Positions 1 to 8,004 of a stretch of 58,928 bases of DNA are shown here, piece after piece. This DNA is from Mycobacterium sp. (GTDB lineage: Bacteria > Actinomycetota > Actinomycetes > Mycobacteriales > Mycobacteriaceae): positions 1 to 58,928 of the forward strand of contig JAOPWC010000182.1 in assembly GCA_025965895.1 (NCBI GenBank), read 5' to 3'. The position numbers were made by a program, and so were the translations under genes. The notes beneath the pieces were generated by a model, which was given only the letters and a program-made list of their open reading frames with translations, did no database searches and was not told where the DNA came from. How positions within the stretch are numbered: the first letter of the stretch is position 1; the number at the start of each line of letters is the position of its first letter.

Positions 1-6
1 TCACCT

Positions 7-80
7 GCGAAGTGCCTTCCTGTCGGCATTGTGGAACCCTCGAGAAGTCCCATTATGCCTTGCAGGACAGGCACTTTCGC
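7..80. repeat. Long imperfect palindrome centred on CTCGAG
   Basis: Arms at about 7-38 and 45-80 are inverted copies with small gaps. GCGAAGTGCCT on the left pairs with AGGCACTTTCGC on the right, further matches cover TCCTG and GGCAT, and CTCGAG (39-44) lies at the centre. It could be a transposon end, a transcription terminator or a protein-binding site. The window starts six bases before it, so its context cannot be judged. Confidence 0.6.
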
Positions 81-439
81 TTATCTACACACCCCGACCC
101 CGGCGATTTCGCGAAGAATCCAGGCTAGCGCGCCGCGGGACCCCTATTTATGGGGACTCCAAGCTGGCGCCAACTATCAGGAAGCCAACCGCGCCGAGGG
201 CTCGGGCAACGACCTCCCCCAGCACACCACGTAATCTGCCAGCGCTCGCGCAGTTCTTTCATCAGTCGTCGAACAACCTGAGCAACCAGGCATTGCCGCA
301 GCGACAGACCCCGCCAGGGAAAGGGACCCCTGGCTCGAGGACCGGTAACCCATCGCACTAAGCGATTAGGAATTGAGACGATGACACCAGCGGATAAGCC
401 AATCCGAGTTGCTGTCGGTACCAAATCTGCAGAAAGGTC

Positions 440-482
440 GGTCAATCTATCTGCGGCGCCGCAGGTCGCAGATAGATTGACC
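440..482. repeat. Perfect 16-bp inverted repeat with 11-nt loop
   Basis: GGTCAATCTATCTGCG (440-455) is exactly repeated in inverse at 467-482, separated by an 11-nt GC-rich loop. A perfect 16-bp stem is unlikely by chance. There is no clear T-tract immediately after either arm, so a terminator, an operator or a recombination/transposon site all remain possible. Confidence 0.8.
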
Positions 483-632
483 CGGGACAGTACGGGTTTT
501 AAGGCTGTTTTCAGCAGTTATCGAATTGCCAGCGCCCGTCGATGAAGGTCCAGGTTCGGGGGTTCATTGCACTCGCCGGCGCGTTCGGGTCGTCGTCAAT
601 CGACACGACCTGGGCCTCGACGAACAACGAAA

Positions 633-657
633 CACCCCCGGCGATAAACCGGGGGTG
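633..657 (-). terminator. Rho-independent-like terminator after groEL1
   Basis: CACCCCCGG (633-641) and CCGGGGGTG (649-657) form a perfect 9-bp GC stem with a 7-nt loop. It starts 17 nt beyond the groEL1 stop. In the groEL1 direction the stem is followed by a T-rich stretch, so it probably ends the groES-groEL1 transcript. Confidence 0.8.
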
Positions 658-674
658 CTCCGTGCAGAGTGGTT

Positions 675-2297
675 CTAGTGAGCGTGGCCGTGGTGGTGAC
701 CGGCGTGCTCATCCTCGTCTTGGCTTACTTTCTCGACAACTGCGGTCTCGGTGGTGAGCACCATCCTGGCCACCGACCCTGCGTTGAGCACCGCGGAGCG
801 GGTGACCTTGACCGGGTCGACGACGCCGTCTGCGACCAGGTCGCCGTAGGTGAGCGTCGCCGCATTCAGGCCGTGCCCGGGCGGCAGTTCGCTGACCCTG
901 TTCACCGCCACCGCGCCGTCCAGCCCGGCATTGGCGGCGATCCAGTACAGCGGAGCAGTCAGGGCACCGGCGAACACGTCCACACCCAGCGCCTCGTCGC
1001 CGCTCAGCGACGACCGCAGGTCCGCGAGCTTTGAGCGGGCCTGTACCAGCGCTGAGCCCCCACCGGGCACGATGCCCTCCTCCACCGCCGCTTTGGCGGC
1101 CGCCACGGCGTCCTCGACGCTCTCCTTGCGCTCCTTGAGCGCGGTCTCGGTGGCGGCACCCACCTTGATCACCGCCACGCCGCCCGCCAGCTTGGCCAGC
1201 CGCTCCTCGAGCTTCTCGCGGTCCCAGTCAGATTCCGTGGCCTCGATCTCGGCACGCAGCTGCCTGGCCCGTGCCGCGATAGCGTCCTCGCTGCCGCCGC
1301 CGTCGACGATCGTGGTGGTGTCCTTGGTCGCCACGATCCGCCGCGCGGTACCGAGCACGTCGAGGCCGGCTTCACGCAGCACCAGGCCCACGTCGGGGTT
1401 GATCACCTGCCCGCCGGTCACCACGGCGAGGTCGTCGAGGAACGCCTTGCGCCGATCACCGAAGAACGGTGCCTTGACTGCCACGGTCCTCAGCGTCTTG
1501 CGGATCGCGTTGACGACCAATGTCGACAGCGCCTCACCCTCGACGTCCTCGGCGATGATCAGCAGCGGCTTGCCCGTCTGGGCGACCTTCTCCAACAGCG
1601 GCAAAAGGTCGGGCAGCGAGCTGATCTTCTCGCGGTGCAGCAGCACGTACGCGTCCTCGAGAACAGCTTCCATAGAGTCGAAGTCGGTGATGAAGTATGC
1701 CGAAAGGAAACCCTTGTCGAACTGGACGCCGTCGGTGATCTCCAGCTCGGTGCTCATCGTCGAGGATTCCTCGACGGTGACGACGCCGTCGTGGCCGACC
1801 CTGGTCATCGCCTCGCCCACCAGCTCGCCGATCTGCTCGTCACGCGACGACACCGTGGCGACCTGAGCGATCCCGTTCTTGTCGGTCACCGGGGTGGCCG
1901 ACGCCAGCAGCGCTTCGGACACCGCGTCGGCGGCCTTGGAGATGCCCGACCCGAGCGCGATCGGGTTGGCGCCGGCCGCGACGTTGCGCAGGCCGCCCTT
2001 CACCAACGCCTGTGCCAGCACCGTCGCGGTGGTGGTGCCGTCACCGGCGACGTCGTTGGTCTTGGTGGCCACCGACTTGACCAGCTGAGCGCCCAAGTTC
2101 TCGAACGGATCCTCCAGGTCGATCTCACGTGCGATCGTCACGCCGTCGTTGGTGACCGTCGGACCGCCGAAAGCCTTGGCCAGCACCACATGCCGGCCTC
2201 GTGGCCCGAGCGTCACGCGTACCGCGTCGGCAAGTTTGTCGACCCCGGCCTCCATGGCCCGGCGAGCGGTTTCGCTGTATTCAATCTGTTTTGCCAT
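675..2297 (-). CDS. groEL1: Chaperonin GroEL1 (60 kDa, His-rich tail)
   Basis: ATP-dependent chaperonin subunit of 540 residues, the usual length. The conserved N-terminal chaperonin sequence and the ATP-site GDGTTT (residues 85-90) are present. The C-terminus is His-rich, with six His in the last ten residues, instead of the GGM-rich tail of canonical GroEL. That marks the mycobacterial GroEL1 paralogue encoded next to groES; GroEL2, the housekeeping form, normally lies elsewhere. In mycobacteria GroEL1 has been linked to mycolic-acid metabolism and biofilm formation. The start is ATG at 2297, preceded by AAGGA. It is second in the groES-groEL1 operon, under the upstream CIRCE site. Confidence 0.97.
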   Translation of the reverse strand: MAKQIEYSETARRAMEAGVDKLADAVRVTLGPRGRHVVLAKAFGGPTVTNDGVTIAREIDLEDPFENLGAQLVKSVATKTNDVAGDGTTTATVLAQALVKGGLRNVAAGANPIALGSGISKAADAVSEALLASATPVTDKNGIAQVATVSSRDEQIGELVGEAMTRVGHDGVVTVEESSTMSTELEITDGVQFDKGFLSAYFITDFDSMEAVLEDAYVLLHREKISSLPDLLPLLEKVAQTGKPLLIIAEDVEGEALSTLVVNAIRKTLRTVAVKAPFFGDRRKAFLDDLAVVTGGQVINPDVGLVLREAGLDVLGTARRIVATKDTTTIVDGGGSEDAIAARARQLRAEIEATESDWDREKLEERLAKLAGGVAVIKVGAATETALKERKESVEDAVAAAKAAVEEGIVPGGGSALVQARSKLADLRSSLSGDEALGVDVFAGALTAPLYWIAANAGLDGAVAVNRVSELPPGHGLNAATLTYGDLVADGVVDPVKVTRSAVLNAGSVARMVLTTETAVVEKVSQDEDEHAGHHHGHAH

Positions 2298-2325
2298 AAA
2301 TGTATCCCGTCCTTGATATGCATGC

Positions 2326-2368
2326 CGCCCCGGAAATCCGCCGCTGTCGCGCGCGGATCGCCGGGGCG
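2326..2368 (-). promoter_or_regulatory. Intercistronic hairpin between groES and groEL1
   Basis: CGCCCCGG (2326-2333) pairs with CCGGGGCG (2361-2368), and an inner ATCCGC/GCGGAT pair extends the stem. It fills the 84-nt gap between groES and groEL1. Segmental processing of the groES-groEL1 message has been described in mycobacteria, so this may be a processing or attenuation element. There is no T-tract for a simple terminator. Confidence 0.55.
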
Positions 2369-2381
2369 GACACGCTCGTCG

Positions 2382-2684
2382 TTACTTGTTGACGATCGCG
2401 AGCACGTCGCGCGCCGAGAGGATCAGGTACTCCTCGCCGTCGTACTTGATCTCGGTGCCGCCGTACTTGCTGTAGATGACGGTGTCTCCTTCTGAAACGT
2501 CCAGCGGGATCCGCTTGTCGCCGTCCTCATCCCAGCGGCCGGGGCCGACGGCGACAACGGTGCCTTCCTGCGGCTTCTCCTTGGCGGTGTCAGGGATGAC
2601 CAGACCGGACGCGGTCGTGGTCTCGGCCTCGTTGGCCTGGACGAGGATCTTGTCCTCGAGTGGCTTGATGTTCACGCTCGCCAC
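2382..2684 (-). CDS. groES: Co-chaperonin GroES (10 kDa)
   Basis: A 100-residue co-chaperonin that caps the GroEL ring. The conserved GroES pattern is intact: N-terminal VNIKPLEDKILV, a mobile loop around residues 18-35, and the C-terminal YLILSARDVLAIV. The start is taken as the GTG at 2684, preceded by GGAGGG about ten bases upstream; the next in-frame GTG lies three codons later. It is first in the operon with groEL1 and lies downstream of the CIRCE operator. Confidence 0.97.
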   Translation of the reverse strand: MASVNIKPLEDKILVQANEAETTTASGLVIPDTAKEKPQEGTVVAVGPGRWDEDGDKRIPLDVSEGDTVIYSKYGGTEIKYDGEEYLILSARDVLAIVNK

Positions 2685-2820
2685 GATTAGAGCCCTCCAG
2701 TTGATCGGGATGCGATCTGGGGGCGATCCCCAGATCTGTCGGAATTACCAGGTGTTCGGCATTCGCCCTGCCCTCGCGCCGTCGTCGCGGGTGCCGACCC
2801 GGGAGCTGTCCGCCTGCCAC

Positions 2821-2852
2821 CTAGCACTCTATACATGCGAGTGCTAGCACTC
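2821..2852 (-). promoter_or_regulatory. CIRCE operator (HrcA site) of groES-groEL1
   Basis: CTAGCACTC-N9-GAGTGCTAG spans 2821-2847 and is a near-perfect match to the CIRCE consensus TTAGCACTC-N9-GAGTGCTAA bound by the heat-shock repressor HrcA. A third half-site, TAGCACTC, overlaps the right arm (2845-2852). On the minus strand, TTGAGT and TATAGA lie in and around the element with about 15 bp spacing, so repressor and RNA polymerase would compete. The site is 137 bp upstream of groES. Confidence 0.92.
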
Positions 2853-2864
2853 AAGGGAGGCCCG

Positions 2865-3887
2865 CTACACCTTTGACACGAGCACGGGAAGGCCCGGATC
2901 CGCGGCCGCGACCAGCGCCGATGGCTCAGCGCCCGCCGCCACCAGGTGCGCCGCAAACGACGCGATCATCGCGCCGTTGTCCGTGCACAACTGCGGCCGC
3001 GGCACCCGCAGCGTGAGACCTGAAGCCGCACAACGCTGTTCGGCCAGCTCGCGCAGCCGCGAGTTGGCGGCCACCCCCCCGGCGATCAGCAGCGTCGAGA
3101 GCCCCAGGTCGGTGGCGGCGCGCACCGCTTTGCTGGTCAGCACGTCTGCGACCGCCTCCTGGAAACCCGCCGCGACGTCCGCGGATGAGTAGTCGTGGTG
3201 GCCTTCGAGATAACGGGCCACCGCGGTCTTCAGGCCGGAAAAGCTGAACCCGTACGGGTCATCGCGCGGGCCGGTCATCGCGCGCGGGAAGACCAGCGCC
3301 GTCCTGTCGCCGCGCCGAGCCAGGTCGTCGAGCACCTTGCCGCCCGGATAGCCCAGCCCCAGCAGCCTCGCCACCTTGTCGTAGGCTTCGCCGGCCGCGT
3401 CGTCCACCGTGCTGCCGAGTTCGTCGATCGGCTCGCCCAGCGAGCGCACGTGCAGCAGGTTGGTGTGGCCGCCGGACACCAGCAGACCGACGCACTCCGG
3501 CAGCGGACCGTGGTCGTAGACGTCGGCGGCCAGGTGACCTCCGAGGTGGTTGACGGCATAGAACGGCACGCCCCAGGCCGCCGCGTATGCCTTCGCCGCG
3601 GCCACACCGACCAGCAATGCGCCGGCCAGACCCGGACCGATGGTCGCAGCGACGACGTCGGGCTTAGCCACGCCTGCCGCCGCAAGTGCGCGCCGCATCG
3701 TCGGGCCGAGGGCTTCGAGGTGCGCGCGCGAGGCGATCTCGGGCACCACCCCGCCGAAGCGCGCATGCTCGTCGACGCTGGAGGCCACTTCGTCGGCCAG
3801 CAGCGTCACCGTTCCGTCGGCGCTCAGTTCAGCAATGCCGACACCTGTTTCGTCGCAGGAACTCTCGATCGCGAGAACGACGGTCAT
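2865..3887 (-). CDS. tsaD: tRNA N6-adenosine threonylcarbamoyltransferase TsaD
   Basis: Transfers the threonylcarbamoyl group from TC-AMP to A37 of ANN-decoding tRNAs (t6A), acting with TsaB and TsaE. It is 340 residues, the normal length. The ASKHA fold begins with LAIESSCDETG; the metal-binding HxxxH is seen as HLGGH (His114 and His118); late glycine-rich nucleotide-binding segments include IAGGVAANSRLR. The ATG overlaps the rimI stop (ATGA), giving a tightly coupled tsaE-tsaB-rimI-tsaD set, all essential or near-essential functions in bacteria. Confidence 0.96.
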   Translation of the reverse strand: MTVVLAIESSCDETGVGIAELSADGTVTLLADEVASSVDEHARFGGVVPEIASRAHLEALGPTMRRALAAAGVAKPDVVAATIGPGLAGALLVGVAAAKAYAAAWGVPFYAVNHLGGHLAADVYDHGPLPECVGLLVSGGHTNLLHVRSLGEPIDELGSTVDDAAGEAYDKVARLLGLGYPGGKVLDDLARRGDRTALVFPRAMTGPRDDPYGFSFSGLKTAVARYLEGHHDYSSADVAAGFQEAVADVLTSKAVRAATDLGLSTLLIAGGVAANSRLRELAEQRCAASGLTLRVPRPQLCTDNGAMIASFAAHLVAAGAEPSALVAAADPGLPVLVSKV

Positions 3888-4336
3888 CGTGCATCCCGCC
3901 GCATGGTGTACGCGTCGGCGCCGCTGATCCGGTAGTAGCGCTTGCGCAGCCCGACCTCGACGAAGCCGGCGCTGCGGTACAGCGCGATCGCGGCCGCGTT
4001 GTCGGTCCGCACTTCCAGATAGACGGCTCCGCCGCCCGCGAGCTCGAGCAGCGCGTCGAGCAGCAGCCTGCCGATCCCCTGCTCCTGGTAGGCCGGGTCG
4101 ACGCCGATCGTGTGCACCTCGTACTCGTGCGGCGGCAGCAAGCCGAGCCGCGCGATGCCGGCATAGCCGACCAGCTTGTCGTCGGTGCGCGCGGCGAGGT
4201 AGCGGGTGTGCCGCGCGCCGAGTTCATGCACGAACGCCGATGCCGGCCACGGGTCGTCGCCGTCGAACAGCTGTGCCTCGAGTTCGGCGCATCGAGCCGC
4301 GTCAGCCGCGCCCAGCCCATCGATCGTCACCGTCAT
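3884..4336 (-). CDS. rimI: GNAT N-acetyltransferase RimI
   Basis: A GNAT acetyltransferase of 150 residues in the position of mycobacterial RimI, which acetylates protein N-termini, classically of ribosomal protein S18. The acetyl-CoA-binding loop QEQGIGRLL lies near residues 88-96 and the C-terminal NAAAIALYRSAGF motif is typical of GNAT enzymes. The ATG at 4336 overlaps the tsaB stop, and its own stop overlaps the tsaD start, so translation is probably coupled. Substrate specificity is inferred from context and homology only. Confidence 0.92.
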   Translation of the reverse strand: MTVTIDGLGAADAARCAELEAQLFDGDDPWPASAFVHELGARHTRYLAARTDDKLVGYAGIARLGLLPPHEYEVHTIGVDPAYQEQGIGRLLLDALLELAGGGAVYLEVRTDNAAAIALYRSAGFVEVGLRKRYYRISGADAYTMRRDAR

Positions 4337-5058
4337 GGCGCGACCGCCTGGCGCTCGGCCTGCGTCTTGGCATCCGGACGGCGCAGATAGAGCGGCACCA
4401 ACGGCGCCGGAGCCACGGCGGTCCAGTCGCCGACAGCGCGGACAAGACCTTCCGGGGTCGGATAGGTCGCGTCGAGCCGCCGCAGACCGAACATCGGCGC
4501 ATGTTCAGGAGACCCGGCGACTGCCCGTGCCGACCCGACCGGCACGTCGGCCGGTCTGTTGACGGCCGGTCCGTCGATCCGGGCGCCGTCGCGGTAACGC
4601 GCCCAGTACAGCTCGCGGCGCCGCGCATCGGTGACGACGAGCACCTCCCTGTTTTCCCTGTTTTCCGTGTTTTCCCTGCTTCCCCTGTTTTCCGCGTTTT
4701 TGCCGTTTTTCGCGTTTTGCATGTTTTCCAGGCCGGCCGTCAGCACGCCGATCGCGTCCAGGCTGCACACACCGTGGACAGTCACGCCGAGCGCGTGGCC
4801 GTACGCGGCGGCCGTCGCCATCCCGACCCGCAGCCCCGTGAAAGGTCCCGGCCCGCAGCCGACCACGACAGCCTCGACGTCGGCGAACGTCAGACCGGCA
4901 TCGGCAAGTGCATCCAGGACGTTCGGAGTGAGCTGTTCGGCGTGAGCGCGCGCATCGACAGTGACCCGCTCCGCAAGTACGTCGATCGCGCCCCCGCTGC
5001 GGCGCACCACCCCGGCCGTGACCGCCGGGGTCGACGTGTCGATGGCCAGCAGGATCAC
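4333..5058 (-). CDS. tsaB: t6A complex protein TsaB with tripeptide-repeat insert
   Basis: Partner of TsaD in t6A synthesis; an inactive ASKHA-fold protein beginning ILLAIDTSTPAVTAG. I take the GTG at 5058, which overlaps the tsaE stop (GTGA) and has GGAG about six bases upstream; an in-frame ATG at 5070 is possible. The body is normal, including GCGPGPFTGLRVG, but residues about 111-137 are a low-complexity run of N/E/K/R tripeptides encoded by nine 9-bp repeats. The run sits between two conserved blocks, presumably in a surface loop, and keeps the frame. Confidence 0.93.
   Translation of the reverse strand: MILLAIDTSTPAVTAGVVRRSGGAIDVLAERVTVDARAHAEQLTPNVLDALADAGLTFADVEAVVVGCGPGPFTGLRVGMATAAAYGHALGVTVHGVCSLDAIGVLTAGLENMQNAKNGKNAENRGSRENTENRENREVLVVTDARRRELYWARYRDGARIDGPAVNRPADVPVGSARAVAGSPEHAPMFGLRRLDATYPTPEGLVRAVGDWTAVAPAPLVPLYLRRPDAKTQAERQAVAP
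4648..4728. repeat. In-frame 9-bp x 9 tandem array inside tsaB
   Basis: Nine units of a degenerate 9-mer (plus-strand type CCTGTTTTC) encode E/K/Q-N-x tripeptides on the minus strand. The T-rich plus strand stands out from the GC-rich flanks. Divergence between units suggests an older expansion than the perfect arrays elsewhere. Confidence 0.93.
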
Positions 5059-5510
5059 GACCCGCTCCATTCCCACGTTGCCGTGCGGACATCGGAGTCG
5101 ACGCCGCGCTGCAGCCGCACGTCGAGGTGACGGTCCGACAGGCGCTCCGCGAGGCCCTGCCCCCACTCGACCACCACGACCGCGTCGTCGAGGTCGGTGT
5201 CGAGGTCGAGAGAATCCAACTCGCCGAGCAGGTCGCTACCGTCGTGGTCCAGCAGCCGGTACATGTCCACGTGCACCATGGCAGGCGCGCCGGTGCGCCG
5301 CGCCCGATGCACGCGGGCCAGCACGAATGTCGGCGACGTCACCGGGCCCTCGACCTCCATTGCCCGCGCGATCCCCTTGGCTAACACGGTCTTTCCCGCA
5401 CCGAGCGCGCCGGACAGCACGACCACGTCGCCGGCGCGCAGCTCGGCGCCCAGCCGCTCGCCCAGCGCCAAGGTCGCCTCGGCCGACGCGAGCGTTGCGG
5501 TGTTACGCAC
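5055..5510 (-). CDS. tsaE: tRNA threonylcarbamoyladenosine ATPase TsaE
   Basis: A P-loop ATPase of 151 residues that drives turnover of the TsaB-TsaD complex in t6A synthesis. Walker A is GALGAGKT at residues 34-41, followed by the family segments TSPTFVLARVH and HVDMYRL, and the late VVVEWGQGL. The start is GTG at 5510, inside the 3' end of the upstream hydrolase gene (8-nt overlap). The stop overlaps the tsaB start. Operon position and motifs agree. Confidence 0.95.
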   Translation of the reverse strand: MRNTATLASAEATLALGERLGAELRAGDVVVLSGALGAGKTVLAKGIARAMEVEGPVTSPTFVLARVHRARRTGAPAMVHVDMYRLLDHDGSDLLGELDSLDLDTDLDDAVVVVEWGQGLAERLSDRHLDVRLQRGVDSDVRTATWEWSGS

Positions 5511-6729
5511 GGGGCCGAACCTTCCCGCGAAGCTTACGGGTGAAGGCGACGAGTCTGGACGGCGTCGCGCGTTCCACCAATCGGACCAGCGCGTCGTCGA
5601 TCGCCTCGGGCTGCTCCAACTGCACGAGATGCCCCGCCCCCTTGGCGATCACCAGCTCGGACTTGGGCAGCGCCGCGGCCATCTCCTCAGAGTACGGAGG
5701 CGGCGTCAGCGAATCATGATCCCCACAGGCGATCAGCGTCGGGATGTTCGCCAGCACCGGCAGCGCGGCGCTCTCGTCGTGCACTTCCAGGGCATGCAGG
5801 AACTCGACCATCGTCCTGACGGGCGTGTCGTGAATCATCTTCTCCGAGAACGTGACAACGGTGGGACTGAGCTTTCCGTCGCCGTAGGACGCGGCACGCA
5901 GGATCGGGCTCAGCACCGAACGCGCCGCACCGCGGCCACGAAGCACGAGGCCCGGAGCGTGCCGGACCGCGAAACGGACCGCCTCCAGCGCCGGATTCTG
6001 CAGGATTTCACCCAGCGGGGAGCGCGAGAGGCCCTCGGCCGCAGAGGAGATCAACGCGGCGCCGACGATGCGGCTGCCGTATTGCTCCGGATGTTGGCGC
6101 GCGTGCGAGAGCACGGTCATCCCGCCCATCGAGTGGCCGACCAACACCACGGGGCCCTTCGGAACCATCTCCTGCAGCACGGTTTCCAGGTCACGGCCGA
6201 GTTGGGTCACGGTGTAGGTCTCGGTGGGCGCCTCGCCGGACTGGCCGTGGCCGCGCTGGTCGTAGAACACCATCCGGACCTGCCGACCCCACTCCTCGTC
6301 GAGGCGTGCGCGCTGAAAGTGGAACGCGGCCACGCACATACAGAAACCATGCGCGAACACCACGGTCAGCGGGGCATCCTCCGGCCCGACCTCACGCACC
6401 GCAAGCGGCACACCGTCTGGCGTCGTTACCACGCGGCCACGGTCGGCGGCAAGAAGATCGAAACTCTCCCCGGCATAGGGGTCGTCGACGTCTTCGCGCT
6501 TGCCGAACGAGCGGGCAGCGGATACGCCGGCGACGGTGCCGACCGCGGCCAGCCCGGCGACACCGGCCATCCAGCCGGCCTGGCGTGCGCGGCGACCCCG
6601 TGATTCGTTGCCGTTCGTCGTCCTGACAAGCCGCTCAGCGCTTTTCGCCGCCCGCCGCGCAAGCCTTTCGTCGAGGGTCTCGCCTCTGCGCTGACGGCGT
6701 GTCGTATCACCCAATGTTGCCGGCCTCAC
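5503..6729 (-). CDS. Alpha/beta hydrolase, membrane-anchored
   Basis: An alpha/beta-hydrolase of 408 residues. An Arg-rich cytoplasmic stretch (1-50) is followed by one hydrophobic segment at about 51-72, then the catalytic domain. The oxyanion region is FAHGF, the nucleophile elbow is GHSMG (198-202, Ser200), and the late CGDHD and GAGHL supply the probable Asp and His. It overlaps the 3' end of alr and the 5' end of tsaE, so it is co-transcribed with both. A hydrolase at this position is common in non-tuberculous mycobacteria. The substrate is unknown, probably an ester or lipid. Confidence 0.9.
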   Translation of the reverse strand: MRPATLGDTTRRQRRGETLDERLARRAAKSAERLVRTTNGNESRGRRARQAGWMAGVAGLAAVGTVAGVSAARSFGKREDVDDPYAGESFDLLAADRGRVVTTPDGVPLAVREVGPEDAPLTVVFAHGFCMCVAAFHFQRARLDEEWGRQVRMVFYDQRGHGQSGEAPTETYTVTQLGRDLETVLQEMVPKGPVVLVGHSMGGMTVLSHARQHPEQYGSRIVGAALISSAAEGLSRSPLGEILQNPALEAVRFAVRHAPGLVLRGRGAARSVLSPILRAASYGDGKLSPTVVTFSEKMIHDTPVRTMVEFLHALEVHDESAALPVLANIPTLIACGDHDSLTPPPYSEEMAAALPKSELVIAKGAGHLVQLEQPEAIDDALVRLVERATPSRLVAFTRKLRGKVRPRA

Positions 6730-7882
6730 GGTAGACGCGGGTCACCCGCCCACGAGGACTGGTGACGACCTCGTAGTGGATGGTGTCGAGCAGGTCGGCC
6801 CAGTGCTGCGCGGTCGGTTCGCCATCGGTCCCTGGACCGAACAGCACGGCTGTGTCGCCCTCGTGAACCTCCGTTTCGCCGGCGCCGAGGTCGACGACGA
6901 ACTGGTCCATGCAGATCCGTCCGACGCTGCGCCGCAGCCGACCGTTGATCAGCACGTCCATCCGACCGCTCAGCGCACGGTAGACGCCGTCGGCGTAGCC
7001 GATCGGCATCAGCGCCAGCGTGGTGTCCCGCTCGGCGACCCACGTGTGGCCGTACGACACTCCCTCACCGGCGCGCACCGATTTCACCAGCGCGACAGAG
7101 CACCTCAACGTCATCGCCGGCACCAGGCCCAGTTGGCCACGCTCGGGGATCGGACTCAGGCCGTACACCGCGATTCCCGGCCGCACCATGTCGTACGCGA
7201 GATCCGGGCGTGACATCGCCGCAGGCGAGTTCGCCATGTGGGCGATGTCATAGCGCACGCCGCGCGCCCGCGCCTGCTCGAGCATGTCCGAAAACCGCCG
7301 AGCCTGAAGGTCGTTGGTGGGGTGCTCGGGATCGTCCGCGTGCACCATATGAGACATCAGCGCGCGCACCCGGATCGCCCCATCAACCTGAGCGCGCCGC
7401 AGCGCGCCGAGCATCACCGGGTATTCGGCGGCGCTGACCCCGTTGCGGTTGAGTCCGGTGTCGACCTTCACCGTGACGGAGGCGGTGATGCCGGTGCGCG
7501 CAACCGCACCGAGAAGTTCACCGAGTTGGCGCACCGATGACACCGCGATCTGGATGTCGGATCGCAGCGCGGGGCCGAAGTCGCTGCCGGGCGCGTGCAA
7601 CCACGACAGCACCGGGGCGGTGATGCCGTCGCGGCGCAGGGCGAGCGCCTCATCGATGGTCGCCACGCCCAGTTCGGCCGCCCCGGCCGCCAGCGCCACG
7701 CGGGCGACGCGGGCCGCGCCGTGCCCGTAGCCGTCGGCCTTCACCACAGCCATCACCGCCGCCGGGCCGGCGTGCTCGCGCAGCACGCGGATGTTGTCGG
7801 CGATCGCGTCGAGGTCGACCACGGCCTCTGCGGAGGTGTTGGGCGAGGTGTTGGGCGGGTTCACCAGTGGAATTGTGTGCAT
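6707..7882 (-). CDS. alr: Alanine racemase
   Basis: PLP enzyme that makes D-alanine for peptidoglycan; target of D-cycloserine. It is 391 residues. The PLP lysine lies in AVVKADGYGHG (Lys48), and the second catalytic region, GVSYGHTW, comes in the C-terminal half. The N-terminal residues 9-16 contain a doubled PNTS block (12-bp tandem duplication at 7834-7857) ahead of the conserved fold, a segment that varies between species. It is the first gene of the run alr-hydrolase-tsaE-tsaB-rimI-tsaD. Confidence 0.96.
   Translation of the reverse strand: MHTIPLVNPPNTSPNTSAEAVVDLDAIADNIRVLREHAGPAAVMAVVKADGYGHGAARVARVALAAGAAELGVATIDEALALRRDGITAPVLSWLHAPGSDFGPALRSDIQIAVSSVRQLGELLGAVARTGITASVTVKVDTGLNRNGVSAAEYPVMLGALRRAQVDGAIRVRALMSHMVHADDPEHPTNDLQARRFSDMLEQARARGVRYDIAHMANSPAAMSRPDLAYDMVRPGIAVYGLSPIPERGQLGLVPAMTLRCSVALVKSVRAGEGVSYGHTWVAERDTTLALMPIGYADGVYRALSGRMDVLINGRLRRSVGRICMDQFVVDLGAGETEVHEGDTAVLFGPGTDGEPTAQHWADLLDTIHYEVVTSPRGRVTRVYREAGNIG
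7834..7857. repeat. 12-bp x 2 in-frame duplication in alr 5' end
   Basis: AGGTGTTGGGCG occurs twice in a row; on the coding strand this duplicates a PNTS tetrapeptide near the alr N-terminus. Unit length keeps the reading frame. Confidence 0.8.
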
Positions 7883-7963
7883 GTCAGGTCACCGCTGACA
7901 ATTGTCCCAGAACCGGCCCGTGCGGTGCGAAGGCGTGCTCGTGGCCGTGCTGTTACGTGTGTT

Positions 7964-8004
7964 AGTGAGCGCCGTCCTGATGAGCGCCGTCTTAGTGAGC
8001 GAAG
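7964..8004. repeat. 15-bp x 2.7 tandem array over the gadB stop
   Basis: Units of the type AGTGAGCGCCGTCCT repeat from 7964, and the partial third copy enters the last codons of gadB. The gadB stop (7992-7994) lies inside the array, so the duplications extend from the gene end into the alr-gadB gap. Confidence 0.85.

Larger units (their letters stand above)
1..632. other. Gene-free left edge, possible insertion-element remnant
   Basis: No reading frame here has convincing codon usage, a ribosome binding site or a recognisable product. The stretch holds two large inverted repeats, at 7-80 and 440-482, listed separately. Structured ends followed by non-coding DNA would fit the edge of a mobile element whose transposase lies outside the window, but no transposase sequence is visible, so this is only an inference. 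Confidence 0.35.

Noticed and set aside
125..445. Minus-strand frame of about 106 codons at the left edge
   Set aside because: No ribosome binding site or recognisable domain, codon usage is not convincing, and it overlaps inverted-repeat DNA.
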